Shown piece after piece: positions 34,671 to 47,796 of a DNA stretch of 64,000 bases. The stretch is from Lasiosphaeris hirsuta. Its lineage: Eukaryota; Ascomycota; Sordariomycetes; Sordariales; Lasiosphaeriaceae. The notes below the pieces were generated by a model. The model saw nothing but the letters and a program-made list of their open reading frames with translations, was not told the DNA's origin and made no database searches. The translations under genes were made by a program, and so were the position numbers. Every line of letters starts with the position of its first letter. Position 1 is the first letter of the stretch. Location of the stretch: assembly GCA_030549175.1 (NCBI GenBank), contig JAUKUA010000007.1, positions 1,860,001 through 1,924,000 of the forward strand, read 5' to 3'.

Positions 34671-37600
34671 ATGCGTACATATGCAGGCAGGAGTTATCGG
34701 CTGGGTCGGAACATACGAGCATATTTTGGTGTTTTGGGTTGATTTATGAAGCATTACGTGGGCATAGCATATTGGATACCATATTTCCTACAATACAATG
34801 GTGGTTGCACTTGATCCGTTGAAGCTATCAAAGTCTACTTTCACTGTTTCTCACTCTTGGTAGAGTCAACCTGAACCCGATATATACCGATATAATTTGG
34901 GATTTGACATGAATGCTAGTCATTACTTGATGATTTTATGCCTGACCGAAAGACTACTGTTGATGGAGGACTTTTTACTTCGTTTTGGACATATATGAGG
35001 CCGTTTGAGCGCCCCAGCCCGACATGACCCGAGACTTCAACTTTGATGGTCACTCATCTCGCGTCGTTGACACATTTGGTGATGCCGTGAGTTAGGGTGA
35101 GCTTTGTCTCAGCTATCGCGAGACCAGTAATCTCAGTGCAATTTGGAATTGAGAGCATGGCCGTGCAGCCGACAAAAAACCGGCGCTGAGTGGCTTGATC
35201 GTAAATTGAACTGCACACAGCTGTATGGTGCAAAACGCGGACGATGGCCCGTTCGATAGATACCGTACCTTGCTAATCTTATCTCGGTGTGTGGTTCGAT
35301 GTGAGCTTCTTACCGTGGTTTCGGATGACAAAGACTGATCAATCAGATTGGAAAATATAAACCGGGTTATGAAATGATGAAGTGATGTTTTGCTGTGCGG
35401 CGGCTGACTCAGTCCTCGACCAGTACTAAGATATGCTGGGGGATCAATAGCATCTACAGCTGCCGTTATCCTGACGCTGCATCCCACGCTTCTCGTCTAC
35501 AAACATGAAACAGGCACCAGTGCTGACGTTGCGCTCTTGTGAGAAGCTAGTTTGCCAGTGAAGTTGAACGCTTTAATTTCCAAATAACTATTGGGGGACC
35601 GACGGGCTTTTGCAGATATCCGTGACATCTTCTTCATAGAGCCCGGACCCGGTCTCTGTACTTCAAAATAGAGTGCTTACCTACCGTCAGACTGTGCGTG
35701 GCGTAGCCCATTTCATATATACCGAGAGCGTGGGGTGTGGGCAACGACGGCTTGACAAGAGTCAAAGGTAGTTGATGCTCTCCTTACTAGTATCGATTAC
35801 GGGTTTCTTTGCCAAATCCGCTCAGGATTAGTGACAGACTGCACAGAGTCTAGAACGACATAGATTCGGGGTTGCGCCCAAGTTGAGAAACGCTGGCAGC
35901 CGCTAATAGAGCTGGTAGCTTTCTTCCTGCCGCTGTCAACTGCCAGACTCCAGCCTGTGTCCGCATTGGCGAGCAATCCATCTGCTCGCCGGTTGAGGTA
36001 GGAGTTCCCGCGCTACCTAGCAGGAAGTGCCGCAGCAGGGACGATGCCGGTGGAGCTATTGCCCCGTGCTTGGCGTCCAGATGGAGAGGGGAGCATGAGA
36101 GGGATGGGGTCCAAGGGTCTGCTGAGGTCGGCGAGGACGAAGCATTTACAGGTATTTGTTCTCCACGCCTATCCATCCGACCAGATTCCACTAGTCATCA
36201 GGCAGGCGCGCATCGGGGAGGTGGTGGCCTAGGCTCTATGAAGGTCGATGGTCCTGCCTGTTTATTTCCCAAAACGTTGCGCTAGCGGTGAGATTTAAGT
36301 TGTTTAAGATGGGCACACCCTGAAACCGCAGCATTTGAACGAGCCCCCGACCTAAAGCAGTTAGTGCCTGGTTATTATTAGTGGGTGCTGCGTGCACTTT
36401 GCTGAACTGTCCGCCCACTGGCACCCGGCTGCTTCAAAGTTACATGTGTACGGATATATACATGTGTGCGTGGAGAGGGAAAAGAGGGGACGAGAAGGAT
36501 GCTGGCACCAAGATGGCGACGGCGAATGAGGAGGAGAATCCGAGTCTAGCATCCAAACTATCGGACATTAAGGCAAATCCAGAAGAGGCCCAGGCGAGAC
36601 GAGGTGGTCTGTAGGCCCGTTCCCAGCATTGGATCAAAATACCATATGTTGTGTTGCGCAAATGGCTTGATGGCTGCAGAACAAGCGCGAGGTCAACAAT
36701 CGAGCGTCGCTTTGGGCAAGACAGCACGCGAGAGGGTACGTGCTGCAATGGCCGGGCTCGGCTGACAGCGGGTTTGATCCAAAATACCGCAGGGCTTCAG
36801 GACCATAGGTAAAGCGATTGTTCATTCGCGGTCTTCGTATTACCCCTTCTTCACCGACACCTGAGACTTAGCGCGGTAGCACATCATCATATGAATCGCC
36901 GTGCGGGATGCCCTCGAGCCGCAGGATGGTAGGATGGCAGCTGCAATGGCCAGACGTATCGATCTTGGGCCGCATAATCCCGGACGGGCAGTCCGACAGC
37001 AGAACAGCTCCCGGTGGCAGCTCCTAGGTCTCTAGGCGGCTAGTGCTGTGTGGCTTGAGTGTGGGAGCATGGCCACCTCGGTGTCTCTTCGAGGAAAAGT
37101 CGTGGTGGAAACTGTGCGCGTTGCGGGACATGAGCACATGCAATGCGACAGGACGGCAGGGTCTGGGGTGCTGCCGTCGATTACCGTCCGTTGCCGCACC
37201 GCCAATGCCAGGTGCCACCGTTTTCTGGCTTCCGTTTTGCGGGTTGCCCGCGTCCCAGTGCCCGCTCCCCATCTATCTGCATTAGAATCGACCTGGTGCG
37301 TGTACTTTGGCAGAATAGGTAGAATTGGAAACGATCAGGCTGCTGCCAGCGCCAGTGCTAATACTAGCGCAGTGCAGCTGCAAATGCACAGCGAGAACCG
37401 CCCTTTCCAGGTTGTTTGGCCCTTCCTATCTGCTGTGGTAACTATTGGGGGGTAACCCGGCTGATGGCGCTTGACTACTCCTTATTGGCTGGTTGTCTAT
37501 ATTTTTTCTTGTTTTCTGCTCCAAAATCGGATTTTGGGACCTTGATCAGAATCTCCGCACGGGAATCCCAGCCGTCTCCACATTCCCGTTCGTTATTCCC

Positions 37601-39858
37601 TGGGGTCCCCCACGAGCGATTGAGGGGCGTGAGGGGCGTATCGGTGCATCGTTCGTGTGTGTGCACTACTAGAAGTGAATTATGTGGGAGAAAATCTCTT
37701 GTTTGAGAAAGCGCCGCGGTGAATAAGGTAAGTTAGTACATATCCGTAAACTCGAGGGTGATGACCTCGGTGGCTTCACGTCAGCCAAAAAGTTCCGTCA
37801 GCCCAATGAGATAGGGCGGCTTATCGGAAAAGCTCCTGCGGACTAGCCGAGCTTGTGATAAGGCGGCGTGCTAGAGTGCTGAAGCTGTGACAGGGGCACC
37901 TAAAACAACAGCAATCCTCCGCGAAAGTGGCTGTCTTGGCAGCGGAGCCGACCCGGCTGCGTTGATTGGCACACAGCTTCGGCCGCCAAGAGCCGCAAAA
38001 GCCACCAAGATGCAAAGCGGTCGCCACTCCAACGTCAAGCCAACCAAGCCGACCTCGAGCCAACTTCGAGCCGACCCTAGACTGGTCTTGGAAGCTGACA
38101 AGCACTACCAAGACAATTCCAAGACTTCCAAGAGACACCAAGAGCGCACCGAGGGCCGCCAAAAGACCACAAAGCTCCGCTTTAATTGCTTGAATTGTCG
38201 ACCGACCCGGCCGTTTGCAACCGCTGTCGCGCGCCCGCAGCACCCCGTCGCCCCAATCATCGCAAACATGCCGCACCCATTCTGCGCCCATTCTACCTCC
38301 AAACCGGTAGACAGCCACGCACTCGCACACCGATTCCCTTTTCAAGTAAGTATTTGAGGCCCACTGAGGTCTAAAGACATCCATGGCGGAAGAAGGCTGC
38401 GATGACAAGCATGACTCGCCGCCCCGTGGGCCGCGATACCGCCGGCTTGGCCTGCCTTGCCCCTCCAAACAGCAGACCTCATCCTCGACAGGACTGGGGC
38501 TCTCCACGTGAGGAAAATACGGATACTCCGTATGTCAACCTTCAAGCCCCAGCTCTCGGTTTCCAAAACAGTAATGCAGTGATGTCGGCCCTCCCTCCTT
38601 ATTCCCCTTGGTAAACTACGCTACAGAGCTCTCTGGCTATGACCTCACGAATGTGCTCAAAGATACGAGTGGCGTGCGCGAGGACGTGATAACTACGCAG
38701 TAGCGCAGAGGAACGAGCCTCCCTAAGGTCCTAAGGCCCTGTCGCTGGCCGGTATCAAAACTGGGGAACCATCTATCGCGTGCGCTACGCTACAACGGCT
38801 CACGGGTGGGTGGCGGGGAAGATCTCTCGGCCTTTGCTTGGCGGATGCTGTGCACTGCTAGCGCTGGCATCACTTGACAAATGGAATCTCCGAACCTTGG
38901 TTTTGCGCTGCCTTTGCTATTGGCTACGCGGGCGGCGTACTCGAGGGCGAATGCGTTGCCCAAGGACAACCGAACGGGCCTGGGAGAGCGTCGCCGGCCG
39001 AACCTGGAGAACGGCACGCCACCAACCATCATGTCGTACCGTACGTGTGTCTACCCCGTCCGTTTCAATGGTTTTTGCAACCTGGGTATCATGTACAGCG
39101 GTAGGGTACATCTTCCCACCACCACGGACTGCGGATGACAGATGGCGGTCGGGTGTTATCTGCTGTTGGATGGGGGTCGTGAGCCCTCTCAATGTCTCCT
39201 CTCCCGCACCCACAGTCCGTCTGGGCGCTGGCTCCGTTTGGCTCCGTCGGGGCCCCCGTTAGATCCCCATCGCTTCCGTTCTCCTGCCGTTTCTATCGTC
39301 AATCTTCTCGGCGTGTGTCCCGATGTAGTTGGACAAGCTGTCTTGGGCCTGGCATGTCTCTGCCCTAACGATATGGACCTCGATCCTCTTTTGCCCCCCC
39401 CCCCCCCCCCGGGTTGCCCCCGGTCCCCTTCTCACATCACGGCCTCATCGCTCTCTCGGTCTCGACGTTCCCTTGGAGCCTTGGCCCGCACCCCAATAAC
39501 GGACCATTGAGCAGCTGCCTTGGCTCCTGCTTCTTTCAGACGGCAATCAAAACCTAGTCACAGGGTCCCTATCAAGGACCCGCATATGCCTGGAGCTCGT
39601 CGATTGGACCGCAGAGCACCTGTGCTACCTTTGCTGGGTTCGTTTTGTTCGGTGCAGCTTCTAGCTCGTTCCTGCGCGTCGCAATGTCTCGTTCGTCGCG
39701 TAGATAAGTATATCTAGCCCGTCCCCCCTCTCCATGTCTCTCCTGTCCGTCCGAACCCCGTAGCCTCGCTCGTCCCAGCGTTTCCACCACGACAAGGGTC
39801 CCTCTCCTGTTGATCACCCTGCTCCTTATTTTGTGTTTGTTCTGCCACAACCACAACC
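34671..39858. other. 5.2-kb gene-poor stretch
   Basis: No gene supported by homology, splice structure or composition. It contains AT-rich parts (34740-35100), a CCAAG-rich patch at about 37980-38150 that opens long frames on both strands, and a run of 17 C at 39394-39410. The last 500 bases are C/T-rich and should be the promoter and leader of the permease gene. I see no terminal repeats or transposase-like frame. Confidence 0.45.
39394..39410. repeat. C17 homopolymer
   Basis: An uninterrupted run of 17 C about 450 nt upstream of the permease start codon. Confidence 0.9.
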
Positions 39859-41728
39859 ATGTCATCCTCAGAAGAGAAGGGCCATATCGGCATCGCGACG
39901 CCGCCGGAGAAGGACCTCCCGCCTGGCTTCAACGACAACGCGGAGACCACGCGCGATACCGAGGACTTTCGCACGCGCAATGGCCTCAACTTGCGCTCGT
40001 TCCAAAGGCGTGATGACGAGAAGGGCATTGGGTCCACCTCGGAACTCGACCGCACCATGAGGTCGCGTCACTTGCACATGATCGCCATTGGTGGCTCCAT
40101 CGGTGCTGGTTTCTTCGTCGGTTCCGGTGGTGCTCTCGCTACTGGCGGCCCTGCCTCTCTGCTCATTGATTTTGCCATCATCGGCATCATGATGTTCAAC
40201 ACTGTCTACGCTCTGGGAGAACTTGCCGTCATGTTTCCCGTCTCTGGTGGTTTCTACACATACTCGACCCGCTTCATTGATCCCTCGTGGGGTTTCGCCA
40301 TGGGCTGGAACTACGTCATGCAATGGGCTGTCGTGTTGCCTCTCGAACTTACAGTCTGCGGTGTAACGGTGCAATACTGGAATAAGGACATCTCAGTTGG
40401 TGCGCCCCCCCCCCCCCCCCCCCCCTCGGAGCGGAACTTGCAAAACTCGCATTGCCGCATTGCTAACAACATAAACGCAGGTGTTTGGATTACTGTCTTC
40501 CTGCTCTTTATCGTCATCATCAACATTTTCGGCACGCTTGGTTACGCCGAGGAGGAGTTCTGGTCCTCAGTGCTGAAGCTCGGAGCAACCATTGTCTTCC
40601 TCATCATTGCCTTTGTCCTCGTGCTCGGCGGTGGCCCCGAGGGCAGCCGATACGACAGTTATGTCGGCGCTCGTCTGTGGTATGATCCCGGCGCCTTTGC
40701 CAATGGATTCAAGGGTTTCTGCTCCGTCTTTGTCACGGCCGCCTTCTCCTTCAGCGGAACTGAACTTGTCGGTCTCGCCGCCGCAGAGGCCCGCAACCCC
40801 GTCAAGTCGCTCCCCGGTGCCATCAAGCAGGTCTTCTGGCGTATTACCTTGTTCTACATCCTGGGTCTCTTCTTCGTCGGCCTACTGATCCCCTACGACG
40901 ACCCGAGGCTTCTCAACTCGGGCTCCGGATATGCTGACGCCAACACCTCGCCTTTCGTCCTTGTTGGCAAGTATGCCAACCTCACGGGATTTGACTCGTT
41001 TATGAACGTCATCATCCTGGTCTCGGTCGTGTCGATTGGTGTGTCTGCCGTGTACGGTGGCTCGCGTACCCTCACAGCTCTCGGCCAGCAGGGATATGCT
41101 CCAAAGATCTTCTCGTATGTCGATCGGTCGGGCCGACCCCTTTTCAGCGTTCTCTTTATTCTTATGTGGTCCCCTATCGCCTACGTCAACTTGAACACCA
41201 AGGGACCCGTCGTCTTTGACTGGCTCCTTGCCCTTTCCGGTCTCGCTACCCTCTTCACCTGGGGCAGCATCTGCCTGGCCCATATCCGCTTCCGCAAGGC
41301 GTGGGCCCTCCAAGGACACACCCTAGACGAGATTCCGTTTAGGGCCATTGGTGGTGTTTACGGCAGCTACCTTGGACTTGGCCTTTGCATCCTTGTTCTG
41401 ATCGCTCAGGTACGTCTTTCTCCTCCCTTCCCTAGTGCCTAGTTTCTTGTTCTAACCTTATTTTCTACAGCTGTACGTCGCCATCTCACCCGTTGGCTCC
41501 GATCTCAACACCGCCGAGGGTTTCTTCAAGTCGTACCTCGCCCTGCCCGTCGTCATTGCCTTTTGGATCGGCGGTTTCATCTGGAAGCGCGCCGGCTGGC
41601 TGAACGTCTCCCAGATCGATGTCGACTCGGGCCGCCGTGAGCTTCCTTGGGATGAAATCAACGAGTACCGCACACGCCTGGCCGCGATGCCGGCGTGGAA
41701 GCGGATCGTTCACACCGTTTTCATTTAA
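39859..41728 (+). CDS. amino-acid permease (AAP/YAT family, Gap1-like)
   Basis: Exons: 39859-40399, 40481-41409 and 41471-41728; introns of 81 and 61 nt; 575 residues. Plasma-membrane amino-acid:proton symporter with about twelve helices. The core signature is present: an acidic and basic cytosolic N-terminus, then LHMIAIGGSIGAGFFVGSGG in helix 1, GELAVMFPVSGGFYTY, a Phe-Ser-Gly-Thr-Glu-Leu-Val-Gly motif in helix 6 (AFSFSGTELVGLAAAEARNP), and YGGSRTLTALGQQGYAPKIF. The C-terminus is short and ends in WKRIVHTVFI. Substrate range is not decidable from sequence. The first intron is a multiple of three, lacks stops and contains 21 consecutive C; if retained it would insert a proline run at the end of helix 4. 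An AATAAA at 41829-41834 lies about 100 nt after the stop. Confidence 0.92.
40405..40425 (+). repeat. C21 homopolymer inside permease intron 1
   Basis: Twenty-one C in a row, five bases downstream of the 5' splice site at 40400. It is likely to vary in length by slippage. Confidence 0.9.
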
Positions 41729-41828
41729 TCTTCTCAGTTCATGCAAATTGCTTTGCGGCATTGAATGCATTGATAGACGCTGGATTTTGGGGCGCGCGCG
41801 TTGTGGTTTCTTTTTGTTATTTGACCCA

Positions 41829-41834
41829 AATAAA
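41829..41834 (+). terminator. polyadenylation-like signal after the permease
   Basis: AATAAA, 101 nt downstream of the permease stop codon, at a position typical of fungal 3' untranslated regions. Confidence 0.4.
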
Positions 41835-43841
41835 GTCAGATGCCCGCGCCAAAAGGTCTGGGTGGATGATGTAATATGCATACCATACGTTTGTATGTGA
41901 CCTCGGAGCGAGCAACCGTTGCGATTTCGGGACGGATTTGATTTCGGGAGGGGAGCTGGGTTGGTGTCTGCTTGTTTTAATTGCCTAGATACCACGATTG
42001 ACGCCTACCTACCTTGCCGCGAATTAAATAGCGAAGCTTCTCTGGATATATCGTTCCCGACTTAAGCACTGTGACATGATATCCTTCAATGCGCGAGCGG
42101 CTGTGTGGTGTTACATACTTCATCCACAATGCCTTTCATTTGAACGCGCGTATTATTGACAGGTATTATTAGTTGCTAAACTTGGGAAAACGGAACCCCG
42201 CGCTTGTGGATGGTGGGATTTAGTACGCTCATGGGGATGCTGTCGCCGGACGCCATCATGCCGTTTAGCGTTGTAACCCCCAGATATGGGCGTCAGTACC
42301 GGGCTTGACATCGTGGTGGAAGGCGTCCTGGTCATCGAGGTGACATAGCGGACGGCAGTGAGCGAGGCAGACGCCGTGACGGCGTTGACCACCAGGTGCC
42401 GCAGCACCGCAAACGCGGTGCCAGGCGAAATTCATCGAAAAGCTCGGCATTCCGCCCGACGACTTCAAGTCAAGATGGGGCCAACTTGAGACCAGGGAGC
42501 TCGGCGAGCTCGGCTGCTCCCCGTCAGCTAGCCATTTTGAACCAACCATCTTGCACAACATCGGCGCGTCCCATCAGGGCAGCTCTCAGCCGCGTCCTAA
42601 ACATGAAATACCCTAACCTATCGGATAGGCTCGATAACCGTATCGCCGCTTTTTTTACGCTAATCCCAGCGTAGTTATAATCGATGTTATGCGAGGATGT
42701 CCTGTTACGTGAGGGTGAGGATCTGAAATGTATAAAGCTGGAATTCTTGCACGACTCCATGATTTTCCCGGCGCTCCGTAAAACCTCACTTCACGACAGC
42801 TTGCTAAAGCGTGGGCCAACAGACGACCACGTACATCACCTATAAATCCGGAGCTGCCACGAAAAGAATCAAAATGGACCTCAACCCCCCCCCCCCCTCC
42901 CCACATCATGCTTTCTCTTTCGGGCATCACATCTGCTCTGCCCTCATTCTCCCTTGTTATTGCAAACTTTCCTTGCAATATTTCCAAGATGGATACCTTC
43001 ACAATAGAGGTTACAAAAAAATCCTGGACATCTTCCAGCTAATACTTACCGAGGACGACAGACTCGGCGTCCTAGGCGTGGTAGCGGTTGCATTCATAAC
43101 CACGAATGCCGCCTTTATCGCCTCGTAGAGTCGCCTCAAACTATTCATGATATACACCACATTCCTGGGAGCCCTGGCATTCCTCTACTGCATAAATTGA
43201 CAATAGTCACAAGATGGCATGTCCATCAATTACTAATATCCCCTTTGTATCACTAATATTCTTAGAGACTGATCATCCAAAGCCTAGCGAAACGGAATAA
43301 GTTTCCCCGGCGTGAACGCCTCATAGTCACGGCATGTTTTGTCAATTATTCATATCCCCTTCATATCCTTTTCCGTTTCATCAACTAATGACAGCCTAGC
43401 CCATCACCACCGACCGATAGTACATCGGAAACATGATAATACACTACCATTATCTTCCAATCGGACACCTGTGGGAGGGGAGGACACAGGGTACCAAGAT
43501 GGGGATATAAATAGGAGTATTTCAACGAGTACTTTCGAGGTCTTTGTCCGTTAATTAAGATCGTGACAGTGATTTCTACCAATGGAGAGTTGTGCGTGGG
43601 TATAGACTGGGTGCTCACGATCAATTTATGATGGCGCTCGTGAAAAACCGTGCCTAAACGGGTAGCTTTCGACGCCGAGACGAACCAAAAGACGAATAAA
43701 TGACAGGCCAGGGGAAAACTTCAGAGAAAGGCGGCATGGCACAGGCAACAGGCCCGATTTTACATTGGAAATCGGCTATCCAAGCCCTGGTCATGTGTAT
43801 GCCCTATGTGCCCTGTGTGCCCTATGTTCTCTGCCGCGGCC

Positions 43842-43850
43842 TGTGTGTGT

Positions 43851-43890
<40 letters not shown>
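43842..43890. repeat. GT dinucleotide microsatellite
   Basis: About 24 TG/GT units with a single A interruption at 43855, preceded by short repeats of a 'ccctatgtg/ccctgtgtg' type at about 43800-43828. Confidence 0.95.
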
Positions 43891-43893
<3 letters not shown>

Positions 43894-46137
43894 TGGCTAG
43901 CCAGGATCAGAAATAAACTCGCGAATTAGTCATCGTACCGCAGGGACCGAAATCGTAAAGTCGAAACTGAATGTTGGGTGAGTCCAAATGGTCCTTTTAG
44001 CCTACGATGGCGATGCGGACCTCGGCTTCGTAGTAGAAAGCGGCCCTACTGTTCCTCTACGATGCTCCTTACTTGACTCTTGGCGGCCTCGATATAGCTC
44101 TTCATTGATCCCGTGGTGTGTCCATGAGAAACAGTATGTCGGTCGAGCAGACGGCCTTTAGCAGCCCGGTCGTGGACCGTCGTGGCGTTGCCACGGCCTC
44201 GACACCTGTCACAACCTAGCATTGCCAATTTTCAGCATCTTTAGTTAGATGACTTGTCCCCGTGGGAGGATGCAGCAAGGGCTCTTGGCTCAGTCGGCAC
44301 GAACACCATGGCGTCCTCGTCGAGGTAAGCGAATACAACGGGGATGGCTCCAACTACTACCCAGCTCTAATCCACCCAACACGCCATGCCTACTTTCTCT
44401 GCGATGTCTTGAGGACTAGAAACCCGGTCTGTTTTTCTTTCTTCTTTCCTTTTTTTGCAATGTTGGTCTCTTGGTATGCCCCACCAAATCACATATTCAT
44501 CCTATCCGTCATCACATCTGCGCCTCGTTCCTTCTTCCCCTCTTCATTTTCGCTCGTTGGCTTTGGTTGCCCCAGCTACTTCCTCCCCATCTTATTCGGA
44601 CCTTCGCACTTCACCCTCCAGCCCTGACCCCTCCACCCTTCTCTTTTTCTGACGTCTCACACATCACCGCTGCGGCGGGGCTGTGCAGCGTGGCTGGGCA
44701 CCCCTCCGCGGTTTGGCTTCACTCTTTACTGTCTATGAGAAATGGGAGGCCAGCTCGATTTTGAACGCTCCTGCCTGACCTGGCTAGTGGGAGGCACCTC
44801 GAAAACGAGCTGCATAGGTTCGGTGGTCCTGAAACATCACTTGGTCTCCAAACTGAGAGAGTCCGCGGATACGCCCTCTGAAGCGCAGTCAAATGCATTC
44901 CTAAGCGGGCTGACACTTGGAGTTCCCAAGGCTTAACCCGGCTGGCACGCGTGTTCATGTCAACCCCCGGGTGGGTGGCGTGTGCTGGTCAGGGTCGTGG
45001 GTTCTTGCAACAGCTTCGCTACAAGGCCATGTCACATCCCTGGACTTCCCTTTGGTCTCCGGAGGAACTCCTCGGAGTTTCTCACGCGTTCCCAATCCCT
45101 ACGGGTTGGCGCACGGGCGATGGCGGTAGAGAGAGGACGTTCCTCTACTTTTTCTTCTGCCGGGATGATAACGCTCAGATTGTGTACGACGGCCACCCCG
45201 CGGGGACGTCACTCAGATATCGTAGCACGGCGGATTTCCCTCGGACGACCTCGACGAACGGAGCGACGTCAATCTCTCGCTGTGTCGTGGTATCTGCTGA
45301 ATATGAGGTCGCCTTTTATACCTTGACGAACCTGGTTCGACTGAACGTCGGTATCTAGATCAGACAGCACGCCGGCGCTTCCGCGTCTTCAACCACGTTG
45401 GTGCTGCCTTTGCTTCGCAAAGCTTGCGCACCCTCGTGTGGCGGTGTGTATGGCATGTATGGTATGTGCACAAATCGGCCCTAGTTTGGAGACGTTACAG
45501 CTATGGATGGCCTATTCGATTGGCTGTCGTGGGGGTGGGGGTACTGGTCATCCATTCAACTTGGCTGGGGGGAGCCTCTGGGGGACTGGATGGCGAAGTC
45601 CTCTCTATAAACCGGCACTTGCAGACGCCATACACATCTCAAGTCTGCGTTTTGCAAAGGCCGGCCCAGTGACGCGGATTGGCACAAGACGATGGCGACG
45701 CGGGTTCTCGTCTTGGAGTCCATCCCGGGGAATCCAGAACTCTTCTTGCAAGAGGATGACTGGCATCCTGGTCCATGGGTAAATCGCAGAGTACCGTGGA
45801 CCGATCAACCTGAGCAACTTTTTTCTTCTTTCTTTTTCATTACACAGTCCGGCATGTCTGGGCTCGTGGAGAAGAGAATCAGAACCCTACACCTTCCTTG
45901 TCTTCGAGTTCCAATCCTGCTTGGTTTTCCTTTACCGGCCGGATCACGGCATCGGCCAAGGGTCTCGGGGGATTTCACTAGCCATCGAGCCTGCGTTGTT
46001 TTGCCATGCCCTCAGTTCGCCGTGGGCGTCAATTCCTCGGTACTAGCAATTATTGATATCACAAAGTGCAAAATGTCCTACTTAGCAATAATGCCTTCAT
46101 TTCCCACCCCACCCAGCAACACCTCGGCCACGCTTCA

Positions 46138-47796
46138 TCACCCGCTCTCCGTCGCATCCCTCCTCAGAATTTCATTCAGCCCATCCCGCCGCACGCAATT
46201 CTCGAGCCGGAACGAGGCCGCCAGCGCGTCCAGCTCGTCGAACGTCTTGTCGGCAAAGTAGCTCGCGTACTCCCAGCACAGGATCTCGCTGAAGAGCGTC
46301 TCGCGCAGCACGCGGTGGATATGACCCTCGATCTTCCACAGCTGAGGGTAGCGGCGGTCGACGAAGGCGGGCGGGATCTCGGCGCGGAAGTGCTCGATGA
46401 CGGGCGCGTAGACGTGGGCAACCTGGCGGTCGTCGCGGCCCCACTTGTCGAGCCCGAGCCGCTTCTTCTTGGCGAGGAAGGGCGCCAGCAGGGCGATGTA
46501 GGGCGATGTGGGCGCCGCGTGCACCATGCCCTGGAAGCCGATGTCCTTGTAGAGCCAGATGCTCCAGCTGATCTGGTCCTTCTTGTAGATGGTTAGCTGG
46601 TGGCCGAGGAGGTTGTAGCGCTGCGCGTTGATCTTGTCGTGGTCCTCGTCGGAGGCGCTGGCGTAGACGGGGCCGAATTCGCCGTTCCAGATCTTTAAAA
46701 TGGGGTTGTCAGCTTTAGGTCTTCTGGTCGTGGTCTCGGGCTCGAAACAGGGAACCGGCTTACAGGGACACCATGGCTCTTCATAAACTCGACTTTTCTC
46801 TCGTACGACTTTTGGAGATGGTCGTTCTGCTCCGGTGTCCCGGTATATGGCTCGCCCATCGGAAATCCCATTGTAGCATAGTCGTGTACAGCATAGACGC
46901 AGTTGGGCAACACCTCCTTGAAGGCACTAAAGTCCATGGCGTATGTGTTCCCGTCGAGAAACAAGATATGATCGGGGTCAACCTCGCGAATGGCCTTTTC
47001 CACACGGCGATAAAAGACCTGGAGGTTGACGTGGTCCGGGTCGGCAGGCTCGTTCATCGGGTTGTATCCCGCCACCTTCATTGTCATTAGAGACCCGTTA
47101 TCTAAAACCAAACCGGGGGGCTTGTCCTCACCCAAGTATTTCCCTGGTAATGCTTCGCAATCTCGGCCCACAGGTTGACCATGCGGTCCTGGAGGTCCTT
47201 GAAGTCCCAGAACAAGGCTTTGTGGATACCAGAGTCGCTGTGCCACCCCTGGTTCTGGCCTCCCGGGAATGTGTGCATATCGATGATGGTGTACAAGCCC
47301 TCGGCGGCACACGCCTCGACAATGCGGTCGATGAGCTTGAACGCGCCGGGCCGGATGACAGAGGGGTTGAGGTTGTCTATGAAATGGCGATGATTGATGG
47401 GGATACGGATGCAATTGAGACCCAATGAGGCAAGGAATTTGGCGTCCGAGGAAGTGAAGAAGTACTCCAAGAACTTTGAAGGCGCATTAGCCCCTAGGAG
47501 ATGGCGGAAAATAGGGGGGGGTGGTAACACCTTGTCGAAGAAGAAGTCGTACTTCTCTTGGCCCAACACTTCCAACATGGCCGCTCTCATTTCGGTCTCA
47601 TGACCCGGATATCCTGTGATAAAATTCTCCATGTTGGTGTGGCCGCCGGTGGCGGTCTACTGCGGTATCAGCACGAAACAAGCCCATGAGAGAATTCAAT
47701 CACACTAACCCCCTTGAGAATGACTCGTTTTCCATCGGCGTCAACAATGTCGGTCCCCTTGACACGGAGGCAAGATCTAGGTGTAGGAGGAGCCAT
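46138..47796 (-). CDS. glycoside hydrolase family 5 glucosidase (yeast YBR056W-like)
   Basis: Exons: 47796-47710, 47656-47531, 47473-47132, 47075-46764 and 46692-46138; introns of 53, 57, 56 and 71 nt; 473 residues. The order of motifs matches GH5 exo-glucosidases of the YBR056W type, which lack a secretion signal: LRVKGTDIVDADGKRVILKG, GGHTNMENFITGYPGHE, LGLNCIRIPINHRHF, IIDMHTFPGGQNQGWHSD, then GYNPMNEPADP with the acid/base Glu194, LDGNTYAMDF, and IWNGEFGPVY with the nucleophile Glu294. The substrate is probably a beta-glucoside of lipid or cell-wall origin; this is an inference from the family. No signal peptide is seen. An in-frame ATG 15 residues upstream or further out is possible. The second intron is in frame and free of stops. 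Confidence 0.88.

Larger units (their letters stand above)
41729..46137. other. 4.4-kb gene-poor stretch
   Basis: No supported gene. It holds the permease 3' flank, a run of 13 C (42885-42897), a GT microsatellite (43842-43890), and isolated TATA-like words (for example at about 43504) that do not precede a credible frame. Around 42417-42612 a plus-strand frame reads AKFIEKLGIPPDDFKSRWGQ, which looks coding but has no start, no recognised family and conflicting flanks; it may be a gene fragment. Confidence 0.4.

Noticed and set aside
36381..36614. 77-codon frame ending in an acidic segment
   Set aside because: The segment after its internal ATG looks faintly coding, but it stops at once and has no splice continuation that I could support.
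37821..38507. 228-codon minus-strand open frame (and a 156-codon frame opposite)
   Set aside because: Both arise from a stop-poor CCAAG-rich patch; neither shows domains, splice structure or hydrophobic pattern of a real protein.
44951..45358. 135-codon plus-strand frame in the gene-poor stretch
   Set aside because: No recognisable motif, and two other frames of the same region are equally open.
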